Below are positions 17,729-25,638 of a stretch of 44,563 nucleotides of DNA, in pieces. Each line of letters begins with the position of its first letter. Position 1 is the first letter of the stretch. This stretch comes from Lampropedia puyangensis (GTDB lineage Bacteria > Pseudomonadota > Gammaproteobacteria > Burkholderiales > Burkholderiaceae_C). The notes below the pieces were generated by a model, which saw only the letters and a list, made by a program, of their open reading frames with translations, was not told the origin of the DNA and made no database searches. The stretch is taken from positions 1 through 44,563 of the forward strand of contig NZ_STFG01000025.1 in the NCBI RefSeq assembly GCF_004833285.1, read 5' to 3'. The position numbers were made by a program, and so were the translations under genes.

Positions 17729-18739
17729 TCAATAAATCACCAAACTCAACCAGTACGCCAAGGCCGCGACAAACGCACTGGCAGGGATAGTGAAAATCCA
17801 TGCCCAGACAATATTGCCAGCAACCCCCCAACGCACAGCGCTGGCACGTTGCGTGGAGCCAACCCCCACAATCGCACCTGTAATCGTATGCGTTGTTGAA
17901 ACAGGAATTCCCATTGCGGTTGCAATAAAGAGTGTCAAAGCACCTCCAGTTTCCGCACAGAAACCGCCAACAGGTTTGAGCTTGGTGATTTTCTGCCCCA
18001 TCGTTTTCACAATACGCCAGCCACCAAACATCGTCCCAAGACCAATCGCGGCATAACAAGAAATGATGACCCACAGCGGCGGTGATGTGGCCTCTTGCCC
18101 CATATAGCCTGTGCCAATCAACAGCAGCCAAATGATGCCGATGGTTTTTTGCGCATCATTGCCACCATGCCCCAAACTGTAGGCCCCCGCAGACACCAGT
18201 TGCAAACGGCGAAACCACTTATCGACATGGCCTGGACGTGTGCGCCGGAACAACCACGCCACAATCACCATCATCAAAGAGCCGAGCAAATAACCCAAAA
18301 GTGGTGAAACGAAAATAAAAATCACCACTTTTAAAATGCCCATCAACTCCAGCGCGCCTATGCCGCCTTTGGCAATCACAGCCCCCACAATCCCACCGAT
18401 CAAAGCATGCGAAGAGCTGCTGGGAATGCCGTAATACCATGTCAACAGGTTCCAGCTGATCGCCCCCAGCAGAGCGCCAAACACTACATGGGTATCGACA
18501 AAATCGGGGGAAACAATGCCTTTACCGACCGTTGCTGCCACACTCAGATGAAAAATAAAAATGGCAACAAAGTTGAAAAAAGCAGCAAACAATACCGCTT
18601 GGGTGGGTTTAAGAACCCCTGTTGAGACGACCGTTGCGATGGAATTGGCCGCATCATGAAAACCGTTCATGAAGTCGAACACCAACGCCAGCAAGACCAG
18701 TATGGCGACGACCCACAAGGCCGCTTGTGTAATTTCCAT
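17729..18739 (-). CDS. pit: PiT-family inorganic phosphate transporter
   Basis: A 336-residue membrane protein with about nine or ten helices. The two inverted PiT signatures are visible: GFHDAANSIATVVSTGVL near the N-terminus (residues about 26-43) and SLGHGGNDAQKTIGI in the middle, with GIPVSTTHTITGAIVG in the C-terminal half. PiT carriers take up metal-phosphate with protons or sodium. The start at 18739 follows AGGAG. It is 24 bp downstream of a DUF47 gene in the same direction, the usual partner in bacteria. Confidence 0.95.
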   Translation of the reverse strand: MEITQAALWVVAILVLLALVFDFMNGFHDAANSIATVVSTGVLKPTQAVLFAAFFNFVAIFIFHLSVAATVGKGIVSPDFVDTHVVFGALLGAISWNLLTWYYGIPSSSSHALIGGIVGAVIAKGGIGALELMGILKVVIFIFVSPLLGYLLGSLMMVIVAWLFRRTRPGHVDKWFRRLQLVSAGAYSLGHGGNDAQKTIGIIWLLLIGTGYMGQEATSPPLWVIISCYAAIGLGTMFGGWRIVKTMGQKITKLKPVGGFCAETGGALTLFIATAMGIPVSTTHTITGAIVGVGSTQRASAVRWGVAGNIVWAWIFTIPASAFVAALAYWLSLVIY

Positions 18740-18763
18740 GGATCACTCCTGTTAGGTTGCAGA

Positions 18764-19411
18764 TCAGGAGTTTTCCAGCACAATGCCTTCGATGATGTTG
18801 GCGACATCCTGGCAACGGTCGCTAACAGTTTCAAGCAACTCGTAAATGGCTTTGAGCTTGATGAGTTCACGCACATTTTCTTCCTGACGGAAAAGTGCGC
18901 TCATAGCCGATCGCAATACGCGGTCAGCGTCATCTTCAAGCTGGTCAATTTCCTCACAGGTTTTCAAGGCCGCCTCAGCTACAGAAGAATCAGCAATTTT
19001 GTCTAGCGTTGCAATGGCGGCACGAACTCGGTCAACACAGCGTCGATCCAAGTCAGCCAGACTGCGCATATCTTGCGTAATCGACTGCACATCGTAGAGA
19101 ACCAAGGTCTCGGCAACGTCCTGAATCAGATCCGCTACGTCATCCATTGTGTTGATCAGGCTATGAATTTGCTCACGATCAATCGGAGTGATGAATGTCT
19201 GGTGAATGGTCTTGTTAACCAGCGCAGTCACACTGTCTGCAGCACTCTCGGCTTCATCGATAGCAGCCGTGTACTGCGCTCTGAGCGCGGCATCGGAATA
19301 GTTCGCAATGAGTTTGACCAATGCTTCTGCAGCTTCGCCAATATGGTTGGCATGTTGATTAAAAAGCGCAAAAAAATTGCCCTCGCGTGGCAACAACTTT
19401 CCGAACAGCAT
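18764..19411 (-). CDS. DUF47 (PhoU-like) family protein, partner of PiT
   Basis: A 215-residue, all-helical protein of the DUF47/TIGR00153 family, distantly like PhoU. The N-terminus MLFGKLLPREGNFFALFNQH is characteristic, and acidic clusters such as EIDQLEDDADR and NTMDDVADLIQDV resemble the metal-binding E/DxxxD motifs of PhoU proteins. These proteins sit beside PiT transporters and are thought to control their activity. The start at 19411 follows AGAGG. It is the first gene of a two-gene operon with the transporter; the promoter should lie in 19412-19600. Confidence 0.93.
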   Translation of the reverse strand: MLFGKLLPREGNFFALFNQHANHIGEAAEALVKLIANYSDAALRAQYTAAIDEAESAADSVTALVNKTIHQTFITPIDREQIHSLINTMDDVADLIQDVAETLVLYDVQSITQDMRSLADLDRRCVDRVRAAIATLDKIADSSVAEAALKTCEEIDQLEDDADRVLRSAMSALFRQEENVRELIKLKAIYELLETVSDRCQDVANIIEGIVLENS

Positions 19412-19603
19412 TCAGAACCTCTGATAGATTGTCATATTAATGAAATAAAATTGTAAGAGAACTTCTCTCTGTTTCAGGTAACAAAACTGTTGCAATCAGC
19501 ATTGAGGCTGCAGATTTACACATCTTTGCTGCACAAATCAGCGTGAAAACCAGCCGTTTCAAGCCTTGAACGCGGGAGTCATTGCCCATACGCATCATGC
19601 ATA

Positions 19604-19625
19604 AAGGGGCACTTGCATGCCCCTT
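19604..19625 (-). terminator. Likely terminator of the pirin gene
   Basis: AAGGGGCA and TGCCCCTT (8-bp perfect arms, six-base loop) lie about 38 bp past the pirin stop, followed on the minus strand by TTTAT. It is a short but plausible intrinsic terminator. Confidence 0.6.
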
Positions 19626-19662
19626 ATCACTCCGTTCTTTTTACCTTTACACAATACTGCGC

Positions 19663-20541
19663 CTACTCTGCAATAGAGTGCATTTGGCCAAATTTCCCAT
19701 TCTGAAAGTCAACAAACGCCTGGCGAATTTCAGCATCTGTATTCATCACAAATGGGCCATAACCCACGACAGGCTCTTCAATAGGCTCCCCAGACAACCA
19801 AAGTACAACCGCATCGTTGTTGCTCTCCAACACAACATCGGCATCTTCACGTGCCAGCTGCACCAACTGGCCTTCACGCACCACTTCTGCATCATTGATA
19901 AGCACTGTGCCGTGCAAGACCACCAAAGCCAGCGTACGGCTAGGAGGCGAAGCCAGCTGCACAGAGTGCCCCCCCTTGAGGTGAATATCCCACACATCCA
20001 TCGCCGTAAAAGTATGTGCAGGGCCTTGATGGTTTTGGTATGCACCTGCAATCACACGCAGATGACCGGCGTCCCCTGCAAGAGGCACATGCGGGATGTC
20101 TTTTGCAACAATAGTTTGGTAACCTGGTGGTGCCTGCTTGTCTTTGGCTGGCAAGTTCACCCACAGTTGCACCATTTCGATCCGCCCCCCTGTTTTAGTA
20201 AAGGCTTGCGAATGGAACTCTTCATGCAAGATGCCTGAGCCCGCGGTCATCCACTGCACATCGCCAGGTCCAATCACTCCTCCAGCACCTGTGGAATCAC
20301 GATGTTCGACCTCACCTTGGTAGACGATCGTCACGGTCTCAAATCCACGATGGGGGTGCACCCCTACACCACGAGGTTTGTCGGCAGGAGAAAAGTCAGT
20401 AGGCTGCGCATGGTCTAGCAGCAAAAATGGGCTCAATGCCTTTCCATGGTCGCTGTAACTAAACAGAGAACGTACAGGAAAGCCGTTGCCCACCCAATGA
20501 GGATGAGGAGCACTGTAAATGCCTTGGATATTTTTCAACAT
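19663..20541 (-). CDS. Pirin family protein
   Basis: A 292-residue bicupin of the pirin family. The metal-site motif HPHRGFETVTIVYQGEVEH and the downstream SGILHEEFH supply the His/Glu ligands known from pirins; the second cupin half follows from about residue 165. Some pirins act as quercetin dioxygenases or redox-sensitive metal proteins; the role here is unknown. The start at 20541 follows GAGAGG, while the frame is open to 20583. It is divergent from a LysR-type regulator gene 135 bp away, a pairing often seen for pirins, so that regulator probably controls it. Confidence 0.93.
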   Translation of the reverse strand: MLKNIQGIYSAPHPHWVGNGFPVRSLFSYSDHGKALSPFLLLDHAQPTDFSPADKPRGVGVHPHRGFETVTIVYQGEVEHRDSTGAGGVIGPGDVQWMTAGSGILHEEFHSQAFTKTGGRIEMVQLWVNLPAKDKQAPPGYQTIVAKDIPHVPLAGDAGHLRVIAGAYQNHQGPAHTFTAMDVWDIHLKGGHSVQLASPPSRTLALVVLHGTVLINDAEVVREGQLVQLAREDADVVLESNNDAVVLWLSGEPIEEPVVGYGPFVMNTDAEIRQAFVDFQNGKFGQMHSIAE

Positions 20542-20676
20542 GAGACCTCTCCTTAAAAATGCTCGCCATCCATAGGGCGGCATTGCTGCGCAACTAGCGC
20601 CATGCCATTAATATAATTTCGCAACAATACTTTTAAAAGATCGAAAAATCAGACGCATTGTCCTATCATTGCAACG

Positions 20677-21588
20677 ATGAATGCAATTGACTTGAATGAC
20701 CTGTACTACTTCGCCAAGGTGGTCGAGTTTGGCGGCTTTGCCCCAGCCAGCCGCGTGCTGGGCACCCAAAAATCCAAGCTCAGCCGCCGTGTAGCTGCAT
20801 TAGAAGAGCGCCTTGGGACTCAGCTGATTTTGCGTTCCACGCGTAGCTTTGCAGTAACAGACATGGGGCGTGTGTACTACCGACACTGTCAGGCCATGCT
20901 CACTGAGGCGGATGCGGCGGAAGAGTCTGTGTTGGCATCGCACACGGAGCCCTGCGGCAAAGTGCGCATCAGCTGCCCTGTTGCCCTGCTGGCCACGCGC
21001 ATTGGCCCATTGCTTGCGCAGTTCATGCTGCGTTTTCCACGCGTGCAATTGCATGTTGAAGAAACCAATCGCAGGGTAGACGTGGTTGCAGAGGGCTTCG
21101 ACCTCGCTTTGCGTGTGCGTCCCTTTCCTCTGCAAGACAGCGATCTGGTTTTGCGCACACTGGCCAATCGCCGGCAATGCCTGGTTGCCAGCCCTGCCTT
21201 GCTAGCGCAATACCCGACTATTGAAACATTCGCTGATTTGGCTCGCATTCCGAGTATGGATTTAGGACATCCCAAAGAAGAGCACCAATGGATACTGACA
21301 GGGCCAGGGCAGCAGCAGCAAGATATACGGCACCACCCCCACTACACCACACAAAGCCTGCTGGCGCTGCGCGATGCTGCTGTGGCTGGTGTAGGGGTTG
21401 TGCAGTTGCCCCGTATGTTCATTACGCAAGCGCTGGCGCAAGGCGATCTCACTGTGGTCATGCCAGGGTGGGAGCCTCGCCTGGAAATTCTGCATGCAGT
21501 TTATGCATCGCGACGTGGGCAGCTGCCTGCGGTGCGGCATCTGATTGATTTTTTGGCTGAAGCTTTCGCCGCTAGCCCCGACGAATAA
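20677..21588 (+). CDS. LysR-family transcriptional regulator
   Basis: A 303-residue LysR-type regulator: winged helix at about 5-63 (LNDLYYFAKVVEFGGFAPAS, then KLSRRVAALEERLG), followed by a periplasmic-binding-like effector domain from about 90. The subgroup looks like that of regulators of pirins and quinone/electrophile stress genes (for example the AVLFGRLS-type ones), but the effector is unknown. It is divergent from the pirin gene; the 135 bp between them contains AT-rich stretches (around 20608-20640), but no clear T-N11-A operator was singled out. Confidence 0.93.
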   Translation: MNAIDLNDLYYFAKVVEFGGFAPASRVLGTQKSKLSRRVAALEERLGTQLILRSTRSFAVTDMGRVYYRHCQAMLTEADAAEESVLASHTEPCGKVRISCPVALLATRIGPLLAQFMLRFPRVQLHVEETNRRVDVVAEGFDLALRVRPFPLQDSDLVLRTLANRRQCLVASPALLAQYPTIETFADLARIPSMDLGHPKEEHQWILTGPGQQQQDIRHHPHYTTQSLLALRDAAVAGVGVVQLPRMFITQALAQGDLTVVMPGWEPRLEILHAVYASRRGQLPAVRHLIDFLAEAFAASPDE

Positions 21589-21608
21589 AAAAACACTTCG
21601 GTGTCGAA

Positions 21609-22313
21609 TCAGAATTCAGCAGGCACTTCAAAAAACAGCTCTTTTCCACTGACAGGGTGCGTGAAACCCAACTCCCTTGCATGCAACAGCAGCCTGGGGG
21701 CTGCTTGCAACACCTCACCTGTTGCATACAGAGGGTCACCCAACATGGTGTGGCCGACACTTTGCAAATGCACTCGCAACTGGTGTGTACGCCCCGTAAC
21801 GGGCTCAAGATCAAGTCGCGTATGCGCAATTTCATAATGGGGCGCTCCTGATGGGGCAGGCAGGATGCGCCACTTGGTTTGACTGGGCTTGCCTTTGTCG
21901 TTATCGACGATGTGCAATGGCCTGCGATCCCAATCGAGAATCAAGGGCTTGTCAATCAACCCCCAACCGTCTTGTGCGGCAGGAGGTGACATAACACCTG
22001 CCACAACGGCTGTATAGCGCTTATGAATTCGCCGCTCTGCGAATGCAATGGAAAGTTCTCGATGGATTTCAGGATTGCGCGCAAGCACCAAAATGCCAGA
22101 TGTGGACATATCCAAGCGGTGCACAATCAAGGCGTTTTTCCAATACTGCTTGGCACGCCACGCAAGAGAGTCTAATTTATGCTCACCACGTCCAGGCACG
22201 CTCAGCATCTCGTGCGGTTTAAATAGCACAAGCAAATGCTTGTCTTCATACAGTGCGCGGGGTTTTTCGATGGCGCTCAACGGCACTTGTTCTGGCAAAA
22301 AATCAGCATTCAT
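21609..22313 (-). CDS. rluA: RluA-type pseudouridine synthase
   Basis: A 234-residue pseudouridine synthase. The catalytic motif HRLDMSTSG has the active Asp at 68. The pattern LSVPGR, KPLILDWDRRP, TGRTHQLRVHL, GDPLYA and APRLLLHAREL follows E. coli RluA, which modifies U746 of 23S rRNA and U32 of some tRNAs. There is no S4 domain, as in RluA. The ribosome site is weak. It lies 91 bp downstream of cysE on the same strand; no functional link is evident. Confidence 0.9.
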   Translation of the reverse strand: MNADFLPEQVPLSAIEKPRALYEDKHLLVLFKPHEMLSVPGRGEHKLDSLAWRAKQYWKNALIVHRLDMSTSGILVLARNPEIHRELSIAFAERRIHKRYTAVVAGVMSPPAAQDGWGLIDKPLILDWDRRPLHIVDNDKGKPSQTKWRILPAPSGAPHYEIAHTRLDLEPVTGRTHQLRVHLQSVGHTMLGDPLYATGEVLQAAPRLLLHARELGFTHPVSGKELFFEVPAEF

Positions 22314-22404
22314 AGCCGATATTTTCGCATTGCTGCTAGCAGGTCAATGGCAAGAGCCGGGCGCCCAAGCAGATTGTTTGGCGCAAACGCGGCAATAGCC
22401 GCCT

Positions 22405-23196
22405 TTACTCATCGACCAACGCTCGCAATTTTTGTAGCTCTGCTTCTTTTTGCTGAGCCGAAGCGCCTTGCTCTGTCGCAACAAAAACCGGGCTCGATTG
22501 GATCAGCGCCGATAAACGCGCCACTTCCAATCGTAAGCGCTCAACTTGCATTTCATGCTGCGCGGCCGTGTCAATCAAGCCCTTGATCGCTTGCGAAACA
22601 GGATCATCGCCCTGCGTTACACCGTACGCGGAAAATCGCGAGGTATCTGACTCCTCATTCGCAGGCACTTCACCTTTAGGGAGAATGATGCGCGCAGGAT
22701 TTCCCACAGCAGTTGCGCCTGCAGGGACCGGCTTGGTCACCACCGCATTACTGCCCACCTTGGCGCCCTCACCCACTGTGAAGCCCCCCAATACCTGCGC
22801 CCCTGCACCAATAATGGCGCCAGCTCCAATTGTGGGGTGGCGCTTACTACCTTTGTGCAAAGAGGTCCCACCCAGCGTGACGCCTTGGTAAATCGTGACG
22901 CCGTCATGCACTTCAGCCGTCTCCCCAATGACTACGCCCATTCCGTGGTCAATAAATACCCCGTGACCAATGGTTGCCCCGGGATGGATTTCAATCCCAG
23001 TCAGCATGCGGCCAATATGCGAAGAAAAACGCCCCAACCATTTGAGCTGGTGAATCCAAAACCAGTGCGCAGCACGGTGAATCCACAATGCATGTAGCCC
23101 CGGATAACAAGTCAATACCTCCCACGTGTTGCGCGCAGCAGGGTCGCGCTCGAGAATGCATCGGAGATCAGCTCGCAATCGGGACAACATGAACAT
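22405..23196 (-). CDS. cysE: Serine O-acetyltransferase
   Basis: The first step of cysteine synthesis: serine plus acetyl-CoA to O-acetylserine. The 263-residue protein has a helical N-terminus ([20 protein letters not shown]) and a left-handed beta-helix made of hexapeptide repeats (about 70-170), with the catalytic region [18 protein letters not shown] and [21 protein letters not shown]-terminal extension of about 85 residues beyond the helix, partly coiled-coil ([20 protein letters not shown]), is longer than in compact bacterial forms. Either ATG at 23196 or 23190 is possible. Upstream lies a strong hairpin (23247-23282). Confidence 0.95.
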   Translation of the reverse strand: MFMLSRLRADLRCILERDPAARNTWEVLTCYPGLHALWIHRAAHWFWIHQLKWLGRFSSHIGRMLTGIEIHPGATIGHGVFIDHGMGVVIGETAEVHDGVTIYQGVTLGGTSLHKGSKRHPTIGAGAIIGAGAQVLGGFTVGEGAKVGSNAVVTKPVPAGATAVGNPARIILPKGEVPANEESDTSRFSAYGVTQGDDPVSQAIKGLIDTAAQHEMQVERLRLEVARLSALIQSSPVFVATEQGASAQQKEAELQKLRALVDE

Positions 23197-23246
23197 GGAA
23201 AATGGATGTGGGGAATGAAGAAATCAAAAATAACCGTGCCACAACA

Positions 23247-23282
23247 CCGGCTGAGGCGGTGCGGCACCGCAATCGCAGCCGG
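23247..23282 (-). other. Strong hairpin between trmJ and cysE
   Basis: CCGGCTG and CAGCCGG (23247-23253 and 23276-23282) enclose a second stem GCGGT/ACCGC, giving a near-cruciform 36-base structure in the 195 bp between the trmJ stop and the cysE start. No T run follows directly on the minus strand (a TTTTT lies about 20 bases on). It may end trmJ transcription or lie in the cysE leader. Confidence 0.45.
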
Positions 23283-23390
23283 CAAACGCGGAGTCAGGCT
23301 TCTTGCGGCGGACGTTGCGTCGAATTATCGCAAATTGCATATGCTTTTGCTTAAGCGGCATATAGCCACCATCAATCGTTAAGACTCCCC

Positions 23391-24215
23391 TTACGTGGCA
23401 TCAGCGCTATCTTTTAGTCCGTCACGTTCATCACTTTTTTGAGCTGCGATATAGAGCATAGATTTGGCAATTCCGCGCAGCAAATGAATTTCAGGGTCGC
23501 TGAGTTGTGCTCGATTGAAAATTTGCTGCAATCGGGGCATGAGCTTTTTAGGTGCCGCCGGGTCTAAATACCCAATGGCTTCCAGGCCGCATCGCCAATG
23601 CTCCAACATGCCAGCCACAGCAGCGGCATCAGCCAAAGGAATTCCCTGCGCCCTAGTACTACCAGGCAAAGCGGCCTTTGTCTGTTGCCGATCTGCCGCG
23701 TTTGCATCCAACCATTGCCGCCATTCATAGGCAATCACCTGTACGGCTGACGCTAAGTTGAGCGAACCAAAATCTGGCGCCGTTGGAATCTGCAAAGCAA
23801 CATGGCTGCGATACACATCTTCATTGCGCATGCCATAACGCTCGCACCCAAATAAAAAGGCCATCCCCATACCATTGAGTCCATCCTCGGCGCCATATCC
23901 CCAGTCTTGCTTGAGCTGATCAAAGTGGGCTCTAGGCGTGCGCGTTGGCGGCCCAAAATCCCTAGCCACCATCGCTGTTGCGCACAGGTGCTGAATACCA
24001 TCCAAGGCTTCGTCCAGCGTTTGCACCACACGTGCACGCTGCAACACATCGGTAGCGCCACTTGCTCGGTCTATGGCCTCTTGGTGCGTCAACACATCTG
24101 GCCAACGCGGATCAACCAACACCAAGTCATCAAACCCCATCGTGCGCATGGCGCGCGCAACGGCGCCCACATTGCCTGCATGGCTGGTTTGTATCAAGAT
24201 GAATCGAGTTTTCAT
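23391..24215 (-). CDS. trmJ: tRNA (cytidine/uridine-2'-O-)-methyltransferase TrmJ
   Basis: A SPOUT-class RNA methyltransferase that modifies the ribose of tRNA position 32. The 274-residue protein begins MKTRFILIQTSHAGNVGAVA and shows the trefoil-knot motifs: LVLVDPRWP, FLFGCERYGMRNEDV and SLNLASAVQVIAYEW. A C-terminal helical extension (about 180-274) is usual for TrmJ. The start at 24215 is set by the family N-terminus although the ribosome site is weak; the open frame continues to 24446 with an implausible translation. Confidence 0.93.
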   Translation of the reverse strand: MKTRFILIQTSHAGNVGAVARAMRTMGFDDLVLVDPRWPDVLTHQEAIDRASGATDVLQRARVVQTLDEALDGIQHLCATAMVARDFGPPTRTPRAHFDQLKQDWGYGAEDGLNGMGMAFLFGCERYGMRNEDVYRSHVALQIPTAPDFGSLNLASAVQVIAYEWRQWLDANAADRQQTKAALPGSTRAQGIPLADAAAVAGMLEHWRCGLEAIGYLDPAAPKKLMPRLQQIFNRAQLSDPEIHLLRGIAKSMLYIAAQKSDERDGLKDSADAT

Positions 24216-24562
24216 GAATGATTTGGCACTGAAAAGGCAAAAAATGAAGAAGGTTAAAACGCACGCCATAAAAGAAAGGCGCACGTGCAGCAGATTTTGT
24301 CGCGCAGCAAATGTAAAATACAGGGTTTGCCAATATGACTGGTCTTGAATTGGGTCAAATAGGCGCAGATATACACTAGCAAACTCGCCCTTGGTTATCG
24401 CAAGGGCCGCATTGTGACTTGTTTGGCTAGATGCAAATGCAAGCATGGCGCAATGCCAAGCCTGTTAATGGTTAAATACCTTGCATTGCTAAGTTGTTCG
24501 CGCTTTACTTTTCTTGACTGGCCCTACCCTTTATTGTTGGCTTTTTTCGTTGATTGCAGCCC
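24216..24562. other. Divergent intergenic region trmJ/suhB
   Basis: About 350 bp without a credible gene. It must hold the promoters of trmJ and suhB. A TTGACC with a 17-base spacer to TATTGG points toward trmJ (around 24328-24356, minus strand) but the -10 is poor. Nothing else stands out. Confidence 0.4.
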
Positions 24563-25495
24563 ATGAGCACCACTACTACATCCACCAGCCTTCACCCCAT
24601 GTTGAACGTCGCCATCAAAGCGGCACGCTCAGCAGGCAGTGTGATCAACCGCGCCGCACTGGATGTGGAAGCAGTGCGCATCTCGCAAAAACAGATCAAC
24701 GATTTCGTAACGGAAATTGACACTGCAGCCGAAGACATTATTGTGCGTACGTTGCTGGATGCATATCCTCAACACGGCATTCTGGCTGAGGAGAGTGGCA
24801 CCAAACACGGCAACTCCAAAGCCGATCACGTTTGGATTATTGACCCGCTCGATGGCACCACCAACTTCATCCATGGTTTTCCGGTGTATTGCATCAGCAT
24901 CGCCCTGGCCTACAAAGGTCGAATTGAACAAGCCGTGGTGTATGACCCTGCCCGCAATGACTTGTTCACAGCCACGCAAGGTCGTGGCGCTTTCTTGAAT
25001 GACCGCCGCATTCGCGTTAGCAAGCGCAAACAACTGCAAGACTGTTTGATTTCAACAGGATTCCCATTCCGCGCAGGTGACGACTATGCACAGTACCTGC
25101 AAATCTTCACCGAATTTTCCCAGCGCACTGCAGGCCTGCGTCGCCCCGGTGCTGCAGCATTGGATCTAGCCTATGTCGCAGCCGGCTTTACTGACGGCTT
25201 CTTTGAAACAGGCTTGAACATTTGGGATGTAGCTGCTGGCAGCTTGCTGGTGACCGAGGCCGGTGGCCTTGTCGGTAACTTTACTGGTGAAGCGGATTTT
25301 CTCAATCAAGGCGAATGCATGGCCGCAACACCACGCGTATATGGGCAAATGGTGCCGATTCTGAACCAATACAGCAAATTCGCTGGTGCCGATGCCAAAC
25401 GCGCCGTGGCAACTCGCAGCCATGCCCTGCGTCAAGTGTTGGGCATTGCCGGCCAGCAGCCAGCGGCAAATGCAGCAGAGCAAGCAGCTGAGTAA
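24563..25495 (+). CDS. suhB: Inositol monophosphatase family protein SuhB
   Basis: A 310-residue Mg-dependent phosphatase of the inositol monophosphatase family. Metal-binding motifs are present: the Glu-Glu of [22 protein letters not shown] and [30 protein letters not shown] matches the SuhB N-terminus; SuhB in E. coli also takes part in rRNA antitermination complexes. The ATG at 24563 is used; ATG 24599 (MLNVAI) would give the compact family start, and neither has a strong ribosome site. The last 50 residues (an Ala/Gln-rich tail) exceed E. coli SuhB in length. Confidence 0.93.
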   Translation: MSTTTTSTSLHPMLNVAIKAARSAGSVINRAALDVEAVRISQKQINDFVTEIDTAAEDIIVRTLLDAYPQHGILAEESGTKHGNSKADHVWIIDPLDGTTNFIHGFPVYCISIALAYKGRIEQAVVYDPARNDLFTATQGRGAFLNDRRIRVSKRKQLQDCLISTGFPFRAGDDYAQYLQIFTEFSQRTAGLRRPGAAALDLAYVAAGFTDGFFETGLNIWDVAAGSLLVTEAGGLVGNFTGEADFLNQGECMAATPRVYGQMVPILNQYSKFAGADAKRAVATRSHALRQVLGIAGQQPAANAAEQAAE

Positions 25496-25577
25496 CGCAT
25501 ACTTGCGCTTTACATTGCTTGCCACCGACCCCTGCACTTAAGCAACTGGCCAGTGGCAACAGCCTCAACATGATGTG

Positions 25578-25614
25578 GAGCTTTTGCTTGGCTCTTTTGC
25601 AAGCATAAAAGCTC
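25578..25614 (+). other. Stem-loop in the leader of the DUF349 gene
   Basis: GAGCTTTT (25578-25585) and AAAAGCTC (25607-25614), with an inner GCTTG/CAAGC stem and a two-base bulge, form a 13-bp stem ending just before the GGAG at 25623. It has no T run after it. It could end suhB transcripts weakly or shape the leader of the next gene. Confidence 0.4.
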
Positions 25615-25638
25615 ATTGAATTGGAGTCTCGGTTAGTT

